Below, piece after piece: positions 12,795 to 23,299 of a DNA stretch of 64,000 bases. The stretch covers positions 59,014,118 through 59,078,117 of the forward strand of contig CM049317.1 of NCBI GenBank assembly GCA_026874595.1. The letters run 5' to 3'. The notes under the pieces are model-generated. The model did not search any database. It was not told the origin of the DNA and saw nothing but the letters and a program-made list of their open reading frames with translations. The first letter of the stretch is position 1. Every line of letters begins with the position of its first letter. This stretch comes from Sipunculus nudus (lineage: Eukaryota; Annelida; Sipuncula; Golfingiida; Sipunculidae). The position numbers were made by a program, and so were the translations under genes.

Positions 12795-13939
12795 TTAAGC
12801 GTTTGGTACGTCATCACTTGGTTGAAATATAAAGTTACCATAGAACACGGAAGTGCTATTTTTTGCGATGGAACAATGAACCGAGTCAGGTTGACCTTCT
12901 GTCTGCCAGACACGCGTCACAAGTTCATCCCCGGCCCGTGTTTCTTGCAGGTACACGACATGCATCTCCATGACGTGACGACCACCCAAATCACCTGAAA
13001 ACCCAATCAAAGCTCCCTGTGCACTGGCAACTGCTGCGACGTCCAGGGCCTTCATTATGTAACCAGATTGGTTCATATGAAAAAGGGCATCTAGGTCACT
13101 GTATTCCACCCTCGAACTGTAGGTGAACGCAGCATCCGGGGGCTTCTGTGGTTCAAGCTTCAAATTTAGGTCAACACCAGGGGGCGCTGCGTGCTCTAGA
13201 CTCTTAAACTCGTCCTTGAACCATTTCGGCAAAGGTTTCAATGACCTTGAGGTCAATCCGGCTGTTACATAGGTCACCATACATTGCCACAGTGTTTCAC
13301 CTGTTCTTGCTAATTTCGTTTCATCGCATAACTTAAATGACGAATTTCCAACTTTAACTATTTTAGATGTGTACTCAAGGGGTTCGGAAAACAAGGGTCT
13401 TTCGTAAAAAGGTTGATTAATTAAGACAGAGGTTGACTTAACGAACACGAGGTATTTCTTTATGAGCTCTTGCTGGCGGAAGAATACATTTCCTTGAGCC
13501 GTACGAGGAGTCCATGATGTCTCCGCCATCTTCAATATCTTCCATGGTGCAGCTTTTACTAAATACAGAAGAAGATGAAAAAAAACTGCCATGAAATTAA
13601 CACTTTTTCTCTTCTTTAAATACTGTCAAAATAAAGGTATGTATTAGAAAATATGAGTAGGTGGTAGTCCTCACTAGCATTGCCAAGAACAATATTGTAT
13701 GTATCAGAAAACTCATTTCAAAATTAAGACAAAAATACATTTTCACATGAAACCGTTTAACGCTAACTTATAAAGGCAATAAATGGAACGTAAAACATAT
13801 ATTAGACAATGCATATAAAATATATCAACGCTGTGACTCACGTACAGTATCTATCCCGGTCCATATACTGAAATCCCGGATGTGTGACCTTGACCCACGA
13901 GAGGTCATCGCTGACCGCCACTGTGACGTCAGAAAACAT
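12795..13939 (-). CDS. double-hotdog thioesterase-like protein, copy 1
   Basis: Exons 13939-13846 and 13558-12795 on the minus strand join in frame to 285 codons including the stop region. The first exon encodes MFSDVTVAVSDDLSWVKVTHPGFQ. The second encodes two hotdog-like halves: a first with YTSKIVKVGNSSFKL and a second with EYSDLDALFHMNQSGYIMKA, which resembles the D-x-D...H-x-N signature of acyl-CoA/acyl-ACP thioesterases. It probably hydrolyses or binds an acyl thioester; the substrate is unknown. There is no clear signal peptide. Relative to copy 2 it lacks four codons after MAETS, and a base change stops it two codons early. A pyrimidine tract plus AG sits directly before the ATG (TTTATTTCAG), so an upstream exon is possible. 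An LTR retrotransposon lies 283 bp upstream. Confidence 0.8.
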
Positions 13940-13996
13940 GCTGAAATAAACATGCGTTTTTGTCTTTGGAAATCTGTCTATGACAAGAAAAGTGTT

Positions 13997-14002
<6 letters not shown>

Positions 14003-14042
<40 letters not shown>
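14003..14042. repeat. (AT)n upstream of hotdog copy 1
   Basis: AT microsatellite about 65 bp upstream of the first hotdog exon. All copies, including the inverted relic, have an AT tract at this place. Confidence 0.9.
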
Positions 14043-14045
<3 letters not shown>

Positions 14046-14217
14046 TATTTCGAAGACGAGGTAGATCACAGATATGGTCATTATGTCCTTGACCTTTACG
14101 ATTGCATAATATATTAGGTGAAACATAAAATACCTTAATAGATGGATAGCCTACAGGTAGACTCGGAGTAACGTTTGTTTGTTTAGATAGGTTCGAAGCC
14201 AGCATGTTTATGCTCGA

Positions 14218-14221
14218 GTAT
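14218..14221 (+). repeat. target site duplication GTAT (left)
   Basis: GTAT before the 5' LTR is repeated at 23974-23977. The uninterrupted site (CTCGAGTATTCATGTAC) exists at 35268-35284 and 43859-43875, which proves the duplication. Confidence 0.93.
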
Positions 14222-14895
14222 TGTGATGTATGTCCGTACGCGATGGCAGGGCACTCACGGAAGGACCTTAGAACCATCAACCCAGAAACAACAGGAACGC
14301 GTTGACCCGTGTCGCTTACAGTCACCTATTGAACTCCGGCAACAACAAATAAACGGACAAAGAGAACGTTTTCATTCATTCATTAACAGCGGTTAAACAA
14401 CCTGAACCGGACTTAAAAGTGGATCGATCGATATTGCGTTAAGGTCCACAGACACTATAAATACCCTTCATTTGGCGATTTTGAATTGGGTTGCAAACAA
14501 GAACTGATATCCAGGGATATCCAGGCCTGATGATATGTAGTCTCCTTGTGATAAGACGGAGACATTTTGGACGTTTTGAACTTTATTATGGCTGTGCACG
14601 GATTATGAACTGAACTTTCGTTATGACTCCTCAGAGCAACCCCGGAGTCATTTTTATTTCGTCGAACCAGCACCAGTGACTTTGATTTGTAGCAGATAAG
14701 TATTTCTTCATTTTATACCGCACCAAGATTTAGTTATTATGTGTTAGAGACTTTGTGTTCATTTATTGTATATATTGTAAATAATGTTTGTTTAAATAAT
14801 TATATATATTTTGTACTATATTTGTGAGTCAGTTTTTCATTTAACATCTTCGTTGTGTGAGTGGAACTCGGGGATGTTGTGTGCTACACGCAACA
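14222..14895 (+). repeat. 5' LTR
   Basis: 674 bp, starting TGTGATG and ending CGCAACA. It has a TATAAAT near 14456-14462 that reads AATAAAT in the 3' LTR. The six visible differences from the 3' LTR suggest a recent insertion. Confidence 0.97.
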
Positions 14896-14900
14896 TAAAA

Positions 14901-14914
14901 TGGGGGCTCGTCCG
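14901..14914 (+). promoter_or_regulatory. primer binding site, tRNA-Pro type
   Basis: TGGGGGCTCGTCCG lies 5 bases after the 5' LTR. It is the start of the tRNA-Pro complementary primer site known from murine-leukemia-type retroviruses. The match stops after 14 bases. Confidence 0.85.
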
Positions 14915-15161
14915 CTGGCTTTTCTCTTTTTGGCTCGTTTTCTTTAGGGGTATGAGTTGGGGTTCTTTCTATTTTGAGTATTGATTCAAATATCATAGTT
15001 TCATTTTTGATGTGAATTACTAAAGTAAGAAAGACTCACAGTAAACATTAGTAACATTGTAGTAGATTGTATAGTCATATATTTTTTAGAAATAAGTATT
15101 TCATATAGTAGAATATTGGTTATTTCATATTTTTATATGACAAACTCATAAAAAACTCAAA

Positions 15162-15593
15162 ATGGATATTGATAAATTTATAGTTAATCCCACTACGCAG
15201 GTCTTAGACCAAATGAAAAAAGTTGAGTTATTGGAAACTTGTAACAAATTAAATATAGAAGGAAAACAGTCAATGAGAAAGTCAGAATTAAAAAGGAGAA
15301 TTGTAGATCATCTTGTGGATAATGATCTGTTTGAGGATTCCGTTTTGGAATTGTACCCTCCAGAACCACAAAAAGGTGCTGACTCTGGTCAATATGATTA
15401 TCAATTGAAATTAAAAGAATTAGAAATAAAGAGAGAACTACAAATAGAGAACATAAATGTACAAAAGGCTAAAGAGGCTAGAGAAATGGCTAAAGAGGCT
15501 AGAGAAATGAAAGAACTAGAGTTAAAAGAATTAGAACTAAAACTAAAATTTGATGAGATAAAAAAGAAAATTCTGCAACAGGTGGAATTTTAG
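15162..15593 (+). CDS. gag, N-terminal part
   Basis: 143 codons from ATG. It begins with a helix-loop-helix resembling a SAP domain (MKKVELLETCNKLNIEG...RKSELKRRI) and continues into a long Lys/Glu-rich coiled coil with the repeated unit KEAREMA. The frame is lost in or beside the A-run at 15560-15570. The other frame continues directly into the capsid-like region, so this is the first part of one gag. A SAP-like start is seen in other invertebrate gypsy gags. Confidence 0.75.
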   Translation: MDIDKFIVNPTTQVLDQMKKVELLETCNKLNIEGKQSMRKSELKRRIVDHLVDNDLFEDSVLELYPPEPQKGADSGQYDYQLKLKELEIKRELQIENINVQKAKEAREMAKEAREMKELELKELELKLKFDEIKKKILQQVEF

Positions 15594-17835
15594 ACCCTAA
15601 CAGATATATCAGATTAGTTCCCTCATTCAATGAAAAAGAAGTAGATAAATTCTTTCTATACTTTGAGAAAATCGCTAAAAATCTTAGGTGGCCAATAGAG
15701 TTATGGCCTATTCTGGCACAAAGTGTATTCACTGGAAAAGCCCAAGAAATATATTCTTCTTTATCTGTAGAAGAATGTTCAAATTATGATTCTCTCAAAT
15801 ATGCTATTCTTCATGCATATGAATTAGTGCCTGAAGCTTACAGACAAAGGTTTCGAAATTTACGGAGAACATATACTCAAACTCATGTTGAATTTGCTCA
15901 TGAGAAAGAGGTACTTTTTGAGAAATGGTGTAACTCAAAAACCGTGAATTCAGATTATGAGAAATTAAAACAACTGATATTAGTTGAAGAGTTTAAGAAA
16001 TGTATTAGAGATGATATTAAGACATATTTAGATGAGAAGGAAGTAACTACGTTACAACAAGCGGCAAAATTTGCCGATGAATTTGCTTTGACTCATAAGA
16101 GTAAATTTGATAAATCAAGAGAAGTTGGTTTTCAAAGACCAAGAAATGTAAATGGTAATGACAAAAAGGGGAGTCCACCTCGACCCAGAAAAGAATTTTC
16201 TGAGGGTAAAAAGGGTGAGACAAGTGAAAAACCCAAATTGAGGACAGGACCTATCTGCTATTATTGTAAGAAACCAGGACATGTTATGGCTACGTGTCTG
16301 AGTCTCAAAAAGAATAAAGAAACAAGTCTTAAGGAAACGTCACCAAATGCACTCGTGAATACATACGAGGGCTTGCTTTGTGAACCTCCATCAGGGACAG
16401 TAGGTTTAAAGGATCCTGTCATTGTGAGAAAGAATAATGACTTTCAGGCTATTCGTAAAGAATTTAAGCCTTTTGTGTCAGAGGGTTTTGTATCTTTAGA
16501 AAGGGACGGTATTGAACCCGTACCAATCAAAATTCTAAGAGACACTGGAGCGTCTCAGTCTCTATTGTTAGAAAGTGAATTACCTTTCTCTGATGAGACG
16601 GCAACCGGAGAAATTGTATGGGCTCAGGGTATTGAAGGTTCTATTGTTACAGTACCTTTGCACAAAATTATTTTAAAGTCAGGGTTGGCGTCAGGTCCTG
16701 TTAAAGTTGGGATTTTGCCTAGCTTACCCGTAAAGGGAGTGTCTTTATTATTGGGGAATGATTTGGCGGGAGGAAATGTGACGGCTTATCCTTGTATGGT
16801 TTCTAAGCCGAGTACTGACATTGTTGATAAGGCGGAACATGAAGAAATGTTTCCGGCCTGTGCAGTCACTCGAGCGATGGCTAAAAAAGCCGATATGGTG
16901 GCCGGGAGAGTCACCAATAATATGGCCGTGGACAATAGTTCCACTGTTAAGGCCAATGATATGGCTGTGACAAGAGATGTCACTGATGAAGCCAATTATA
17001 CGGCCGTGGACAAAGGTTCCACTGTTAAGGCCGCACCTAGGGCTATTGATAGCACCATTACGGCTGTGGATGGGAATTCCACTGTTAAAGCCGATGTAAA
17101 GGTGGACGTAGATTCCACTGATGAAAAAGCCAATACGGGTATGGTTCATGGGACCAAAAATGATGATAATACGCCTACTGATATTAAAGCAGATAGAAAT
17201 ATTGTAGATGATGATGTGATAGATTTGTCACAAACATTCATGAATGTCACTAACCATGATAATGACCAACCAGCGCTTTCTCGTTCTCAATATGAGAAGA
17301 GAGCTGAGAAAATATCGGATGAGACTTTTCCTTTAGGGAATAGGGATAATCTTTTGAAAGAACAAAAGAATGATACTGGTCTTGCAAATTTATATGATTT
17401 GGTATTACCGGGTGAAGAGTTAGACAAGGTATCATCAGGTTATTTCATACTAAATGATATTTTGATGAGAAAATGGAAACCTAAAGATATTCCCTCAACA
17501 GAGGACTGGGCTACAGTAAATCAGATTGTGATTCCTGAAGTGTATAGATCAGAAATAATGAAGATAGCCCATGAATCACCTTTGTCAGGACATTTTGGTG
17601 TAAACAAGACAAAAGAATGGATACTAAGGCATTTCTTTTGGCCAAGAATGAATCAAGATATAGCTAGATTTTGTAAAACTGGTCATACTTATCAAATGGT
17701 AGGAAAATACAGTCATGATTCACCAAAAGCTTCATTACAACCAATTCCAGTCATGGAAGAAGCCATGTCTAGAATTATTATAGACTGTGTTGGTCCAATG
17801 TCAACAACTAAAAATGGAAATCAATATTTTTGTTG
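15594..17835 (+). CDS. gag-protease-integrase N-terminal part
   Basis: Open from the frame change to 17835. Contents in order: a SCAN-like capsid region (about 15600-16100), a basic linker, one CCHC zinc knuckle (16256-16297), a retropepsin region with DTGAS at 16541, and a long Thr/Val/Asp-rich spacer (16900-17200) built of degenerate repeats (V-NNS-TVKA pattern). Then comes the integrase zinc-binding domain and the first catalytic Asp at 17783. The zinc domain has HESPLSGHFG but its second Cys pair is incomplete: Gly at 17680-17682 and Tyr stand where Cys is usual. The frame is lost in the T-run at 17827-17831. Confidence 0.88.
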
Positions 17836-18567
17836 ACCATCATGTGTACTGCAACAAGATATCCAGAGGCCATTCCTTTGACAAATATCAAAACCAAAAC
17901 TATCACTAAAGTTTTGATAAAATTCTTTACAATGTTTGGTATGTCTAAAGAAATTCAATTAGATCAAGGGTCAAATTTTACATCTGGATTATTCCAACAG
18001 TTGACAAATGAATTAGGTGTTAATCAGATCTTGTCAAGTGCATATCATCCGCAATCCCAGGGTGCTTTAGAGAGATTTCATTCTACTCTGAAAACCATGT
18101 TGAAGACTTATTGTTTTCATAACAAGAGGGATTGGGACGAAGGGGTCCCGTTATTGTTATTTGCGGTTAGGGATTCAGTCCAAGAGTCACTCGGATTTAC
18201 TCAGTTTGAACTCATGTTTGGCCACACTATTAGAGGCCCATTGAATATAATCAAAGATCAACGGCTTAATGAACAAAGCAGACAAAAAACCGTTTTAGAT
18301 TATGTGGTCACATTCAAAGAACGATTGAATGATACATGTGAATTAGCAAGACAGAATTTGGCTAAAGCTCAAACCAAGATGAAAACATGGTATGATAAGA
18401 AAGCAAGACATCAGGAATTGAATGTAGGAGATAAGGTACTTGCATTGTTACAAAGTAAAGAAGGTCCATTACAATCAAGATATCACGGACCCTATGAGAT
18501 TTATAGAAAGATTAACAATGTCAATTACGTCATCAAAACTCCAGATAGACGTAAGGGAACTCAATGA
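17830..18567 (+). CDS. integrase core, C-terminal part
   Basis: Continues the integrase in another frame. It has CTATRYPEAIPL, LDQGSNFTS with the second catalytic Asp (17962), and YHPQSQGALERFHSTLK with the catalytic Glu (18070), then the GPF-like C-terminal region (GDKVLALL, HGPYEIYRKI). A TGA at 18565 interrupts the frame just before the usual HVNMLKPYF end, which is still readable after it. Confidence 0.9.
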   Translation: MLTIMCTATRYPEAIPLTNIKTKTITKVLIKFFTMFGMSKEIQLDQGSNFTSGLFQQLTNELGVNQILSSAYHPQSQGALERFHSTLKTMLKTYCFHNKRDWDEGVPLLLFAVRDSVQESLGFTQFELMFGHTIRGPLNIIKDQRLNEQSRQKTVLDYVVTFKERLNDTCELARQNLAKAQTKMKTWYDKKARHQELNVGDKVLALLQSKEGPLQSRYHGPYEIYRKINNVNYVIKTPDRRKGTQ

Positions 18568-18617
18568 TGTCATGTGAATATGCTCAAACCATATTTTTTT
18601 AGAGGAATGATACATTA

Positions 18618-19193
18618 GTGAAACCTGTTTGTATAACATCTGATGATAATGAAATATCAGAAACTACTGATATTTTCAAAGATTTTGAAATAAGTAAAGA
18701 CAAGAATGAAAAACCAAAATTAGGTAATTCAGAGATATTGGCAAACTTAGATGTGAAACTAGAACATCTGTCGTCTGAAGAATCTCAAGATTTGTCAAAA
18801 TTGTTGAGAAAATATAAACAAATATTTCCAGATGTACCTAGTAGAACAAATGTTATATATCATGATGTGGATGTCGGTGATGCAAAACCAATAAAACAAC
18901 ATCCATACAGGGTTAATCCCGAAACTCTTGCCAACTTAAGAAAAGAAATAGATTACATGTTACAAAATGACATCATCAGAGAGAGCCAAAGTGAATGGAG
19001 TTCTCCATGTATATTAGTTCCAAAACCAGATAACAGTTACAGATTTTGTACTGATTACAGAAAAGTGAATGCGGTAACCAAAACAGATACGTATCCCATA
19101 CCAAGAGTTGATGATTGTATAGATAGGATTGGTAAAGCTAAATATGTAACAAAATGTGACTTACTGAAAGGATATTGGGGGGTGTTCCTCTAA
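18618..19193 (+). CDS. reverse transcriptase, N-terminal part
   Basis: Contains a spacer, then LLRKYKQIFPDVPSRT, the short H-DVGDAKPIKQHPYR motif, WSSPCILVPKPD and FCTDYRKVNAVT, typical of Ty3/gypsy RT fingers and palm. The frame is lost at the G-run 19177-19182 within LLKGYWG. Confidence 0.92.
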   Translation: MKPVCITSDDNEISETTDIFKDFEISKDKNEKPKLGNSEILANLDVKLEHLSSEESQDLSKLLRKYKQIFPDVPSRTNVIYHDVDVGDAKPIKQHPYRVNPETLANLRKEIDYMLQNDIIRESQSEWSSPCILVPKPDNSYRFCTDYRKVNAVTKTDTYPIPRVDDCIDRIGKAKYVTKCDLLKGYWGVFL

Positions 19194-20146
19194 CTGAAAG
19201 AGCGAGAAAGATCTCTGCTTTTGTTATTCCTGACGGATTATATGAATATAATGTAATGCCGTTCGGAATGAAGAATAGTGGAGCTTCATTCCAACGTTTG
19301 ATTAATATTTGTATAAACCATCTTGAAGGTGTTGAAGGTTACATTGATGACTTGATTGTATATAGTGATACGTGGTCTGAACACTTGTATAGACTTGAGA
19401 AACTGTTTCAAAGACTGGCTGAAGCTAATCTTACAGTTAATTTGGCAAAAAGTGATTTTGGGAAGGCCAAGGTCATTTATTTAGGTCATGTCATAGGACA
19501 AGGTGATGTAGAACCTATTCAAGCCAAAATTGAGGCCATTATCAATTTCCAGAGACCTACATCAAAAAAGAGCTTACAAAGATTTCTAGGCATGACTAGG
19601 TATTATAGAAGGTTTTGTAAAAACTTTGCTGAGATAACTACCCCTCTCACAAATTTGTTAAAGAAAAAGGAGATATATATTTGGACTGATGACTGCGAAG
19701 CAGCATTCGAGAAATTGAAGTCGATGATGATCAATACACCTGTCTTGAAAGCACCTGATTTTGACAAAGATTTTAAGTTATGTGTTGATGCTAGCGAACA
19801 AGCAGCTGGTGCTATATTGATTCAAGAAGATGAACAAGGGATTGATCATCCTGTCTGTTATTTCTCAAAGAAATTTAAAGATTACCAGAGAAATTATTCC
19901 ACCATTGAAAAAGAATTATTAGCGCTTATCTTAGCACTGCAATATTTTGAAATCTATGTGAGATCAGTTTCTCATCCATTAGTGATTTATACTGATCATA
20001 ACCCTTTAGTGTTCTTGAGTAGAATGAAGAACAAGAACAGGAGGTTATTAAATTGGAGTCTACTCTTACAAGAGTATGACATCATTGTGAAACACATAAG
20101 AGGAAAGGATAATGTCATCGCTGACGCATTATCTAGATGTTATTGA
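19175..20146 (+). CDS. reverse transcriptase palm and RNase H
   Basis: Continues RT with PFGMKNSGASFQRL, the catalytic YIDD (19340-19351), YLGHVIGQG and FLGMTRYYRRF, then RNase H with CVDASEQAAGA, STIEKELLAL and YTDHNPL (three acidic residues). It ends with KDNVIADALSR before TGA at 20144. No integrase follows, which confirms the inverted order. Confidence 0.95.
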   Translation: MGGVPLTERARKISAFVIPDGLYEYNVMPFGMKNSGASFQRLINICINHLEGVEGYIDDLIVYSDTWSEHLYRLEKLFQRLAEANLTVNLAKSDFGKAKVIYLGHVIGQGDVEPIQAKIEAIINFQRPTSKKSLQRFLGMTRYYRRFCKNFAEITTPLTNLLKKKEIYIWTDDCEAAFEKLKSMMINTPVLKAPDFDKDFKLCVDASEQAAGAILIQEDEQGIDHPVCYFSKKFKDYQRNYSTIEKELLALILALQYFEIYVRSVSHPLVIYTDHNPLVFLSRMKNKNRRLLNWSLLLQEYDIIVKHIRGKDNVIADALSRCY

Positions 20147-20821
20147 TAAATTTGTATATGAATTGTATTGTTAGAGATGGGTATGGATGAAGATGTTATA
20201 TTGAGAAGCAGTAGCTACTATGCGTTGTAAGCTAGTAGGATGAATTGTGCATTAGTCACTGGGATGTTATTTTGCGCAAGTCGTAGTAATGTTCGATGGT
20301 TTTGTGTCTTGTTCGATGGTTTGTTATTAGTGTGTGTATTATCACAGTGAAGTTAAAATGAATTGGATAGATTATTTGCATATGTTTGCAAGAAAAGAAA
20401 TGATGGCTATTGATGTCAATTATAAATGATATTGTAGATTATAAAAGTTTATATCCTCATGTTAACATAATTATATTTCTCATACAAATATCGGTGCGAC
20501 TAGAGAATCCGTGCCTACCCTCTACAGATTCCGTGAACATAGAGCACATCTCTTCCAAATGTCTCTAATGATACATACCCCTATAAAGTTCCCTCATGAA
20601 TATATCTCAGCACTGTATAATCCTACTGCCCTCAATTATTATCCGAACAAATCACGACACGGCAAACTCACATCATTCCCCTTACGCCATGTTCCACATT
20701 CACAACATGTTCGGCAAACTTTATACAAACCCTGGTGAAACCAACACCTGCCATGGGGCTCCTCGGGGATTTCTCATGATCACGCCGCACGTTCCTTTAA
20801 ACACTCGTGCATGACATAGGG

Positions 20822-21022
20822 CCGCGGGGGGGGGGGGGGGGGGGGGTCTCCCCCATCTTACTTACTAATACTCATTTTTACATGTATCCTCTCACATCAA
20901 GGGGCTGGGGGGGGGGGGGGTTTGGGGGGTCTCCCCCCACTATTACTAACTTACATATTTACTTTTTAAGTTTCACACATCAAGGGGTTGGGGGGGGGGG
21001 GGGGTTTGGGGGGTCTCCCCCC
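20822..21022 (+). repeat. three G-runs in a degenerate tandem repeat
   Basis: Runs of about 21, 14 and 15 G (20826-20846, 20907-20920, 20990-21004), each in a unit of roughly 80 bp. The second and third share TCAAGGGG before and TTTGGGGGGTCTCCCCCC after the run. Run lengths may be inexact because long homopolymers are hard to read. Confidence 0.85.
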
Positions 21023-21226
21023 TAAATTAACAGGGAATATATTATTCACATAGGTTCATATTTTTTAAACCATTTACCTTTTTCTTTCATTGCACTCCTC
21101 CCCTTCCATCTTCATGAACAGTCCCGGGGATGAATGTAAAATTATATTCTCAACTTATAATACTGTCAACTTATAACGTATGTACAAGCCGGCTATGTTA
21201 CAAATATGCACACACATCTCAACTCA

Positions 21227-22593
21227 CTATCCACAAAAGTGGCAGCTGGCTTTGCTGCACTTCCCGTTATACAGGGTTTTAACGGATTTCAAAAATGCAC
21301 TAAACAAATTCTGCCCCTGATGCCGTAATCGCCATATGTATACGCCCAGGTAGCTTTGTAAGTGGGCTGATTTGACACCGAATCTCGGCATACCCACATC
21401 TTTTTTGACCTTTTGCCAATCTCCTTCTATTGAATTAGTGTGACATCCTGTCACCGGGTCTTTAAAATTCTGACTGTGGTTCACAGTCTCATGCTGGTAG
21501 CCATGATCAGTCAAACAATCGTACGACTTCCAGCAATCAGAGCGTATGATTGAGCCGGCTTTAATGTATTTCTTTATCAGTGGCAGCAGGGTCTCCGTAG
21601 ATCTGTCAGGGACGACAAACATAAAAACTTTACTTTAATCCCTCTGTTCCCTCCCTCCAAAAACCCAATCACCCTTCACCATATGACCTTTGTGGTAGTT
21701 TCGTTTTGAAAATTTGGATTCGTCTATTTCAACGATTACCCCTTCTCCCCCGATTTGTGCATCATCCGTCTGGGAGTGGATGCTGTGTTCACATACCTCT
21801 CTGCAAAAGTTACACCAGTCAACACAAGTATTGCTACTCACTTTCAGTTCCCCCATCATCTGACATTGTGTCATGCCTATCGACCACATATATGTTAGCT
21901 TCATTATTTCTTCTATGGTGAGATTGGCAAAACTAAACCAACTGCCATGTCTGATAGACAGACGCACATCGTGTTTTTTGGGTTGCTTTTTCTGACAACG
22001 CCATTTGAATGTATCACTGGTAGTACTTTCGGCGGTACTCACAAGTGACATAGCTTGTCCACATTGATAACACGTTCTGCTATTCTTAATCAATTCAACC
22101 TCCATCAGCCAATTGATTGTGCTCTCTTTTGATATTAATATCTGCTGCACTAATGTCTCCCACGTCATATTGTCTACAGGTGGCAGATTCTTCCGCTGAT
22201 AGCTGCCTTTGGTAATATGGTACTGTGTTGCAGCATGTTTGAAAGTTTTTTTTTTTTTTCACCCACCAATGTACACTGTGTTGCTGCATCAGTAACATTA
22301 CACCGTTTCTGTACATTGCTGCCTACTCGTGCCACCAACCTGGGCTTATGATGAACTCTGGCCCGTCGTGCACTGTTTTTCTGTCGTCCCCTCATGGAAC
22401 CTCCAGAACTGTCAATTTCTGACTCCTTCACTCTTTTGGTGAATTCCGTGTCATCATTACCACTTTTTCTTTTTCTGCCGCACGTTTGTGAGCCTCTCGG
22501 GGTCACACCTGTCTTTTCTATGATAATGCTATCTAGTTTTTTCCGAAATCTAGGTATAATCGGGGACTCGAAGTCACTGTCGGACGACATCAT
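21227..22593 (-). pseudogene. IS1595/ISXO2-like (Merlin-type) transposase, antisense inside the LTR element
   Basis: On the minus strand from ATG at 22593. The N-terminus is Ser/Lys/Arg-rich (DNA-binding or nuclear signal likely). Then comes a frame change at the 14-base T-run 22246-22259, a zinc ribbon (CYQCGQAM...WRC), a helical region, and the DDE domain: D at 21722-21724 (VEIDESKF), D at 21536-21538 (IRSDCWKSY) and E at 21425-21427 (HTNSIEGDW). TAA at 21635 interrupts it between VFGGRE and VPDRST. The HTN-IEG-W motif is typical of IS1595 family enzymes, to which eukaryotic Merlin transposons belong. No terminal inverted repeats were found, so it may be a nested DNA transposon or a gene captured by the retroelement. 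Confidence 0.82.
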
Positions 22594-22749
22594 GTCTGCT
22601 GTTAACGTCAACAGATTAACTGCCTTGGCAATATTGACCGTTATTTATTACATAACTAACTATTACATAACTATGGAATGTGCAATGCAAGTGACCAAGT
22701 GTACTGAACGACCTTTCACGTAAATACAACCCCCGAACGTTAGCCGGCA

Positions 22750-22825
22750 TGAATGCCTTGATGGCATAGGGGTTACACTCCTGGCAGCAATGCGAAAGGT
22801 TGGCGGATCGATTCCAGTATACATC
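22750..22825 (+). repeat. tRNA-derived SINE-like sequence
   Basis: TGGCATAGGGG at 22762-22772 fits a Pol III A box and GGATCGATTCC at 22805-22815 fits a B box, 43 bases apart. It does not fold into a complete tRNA, so a SINE head or decayed tRNA is more likely. Confidence 0.5.
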
Positions 22826-23172
22826 ATGGTATCTTTATTTCTTTGCATGTTTGTAATCATCATTGAATTTATCTTTCAGATTCCTTCAGAGATGCGGACA
22901 TTACATCCTCAGTGTTACACCGGCAGCAGATGAGATAGATCAGATAAGGGATGAGGGAGTTAAGGGGTGAAGGAGATGGATTAGCAAGAACAACAAGACA
23001 GATGCAGTGACAATATTTTATTTTTTTTTAATTTTTATTTATGCCCCCAAAAATTCTACACCCCATTTTTTACTCTATCCCCATCAAATATATCGCCCTC
23101 TTAAGCTTGTGTACTATTCCTATATCCATATTTTTGGGTTCATGGGTAGGCACTAATTCTATAGTCGCTCCC

Positions 23173-23246
23173 AAATATCATATCACCCAAAGTTATATAT
23201 TTCAGATACAAATATCATATCACCCAAAGGTATATATTTCAGATAT
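23173..23246 (+). repeat. 37-bp tandem repeat, two copies
   Basis: AAATATCATATCACCCAAAG begins at 23173 and again at 23210, with one main difference. It lies just before the 3' LTR. Confidence 0.85.
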
Positions 23247-23289
23247 TACAAAATTTTACTCATGAAAATATCATAAAATTTTCTTTTTT

Positions 23290-23299
23290 AGGAGGATGG
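23290..23299 (+). promoter_or_regulatory. polypurine tract
   Basis: AGGAGGATGG abuts the 3' LTR after a T-run, as expected for plus-strand priming. One T interrupts it. Confidence 0.75.

Noticed and set aside
14455-14673. Minus-strand frame, repeated at 23491-23751
   Set aside because: It lies in the two LTRs; the repetition is due to the LTR pair, not to a conserved gene.
23041-23265. Membrane-protein-like frame before the 3' LTR (possible envelope remnant)
   Set aside because: Short, and it runs through a 37-bp tandem repeat. There is no envelope motif.
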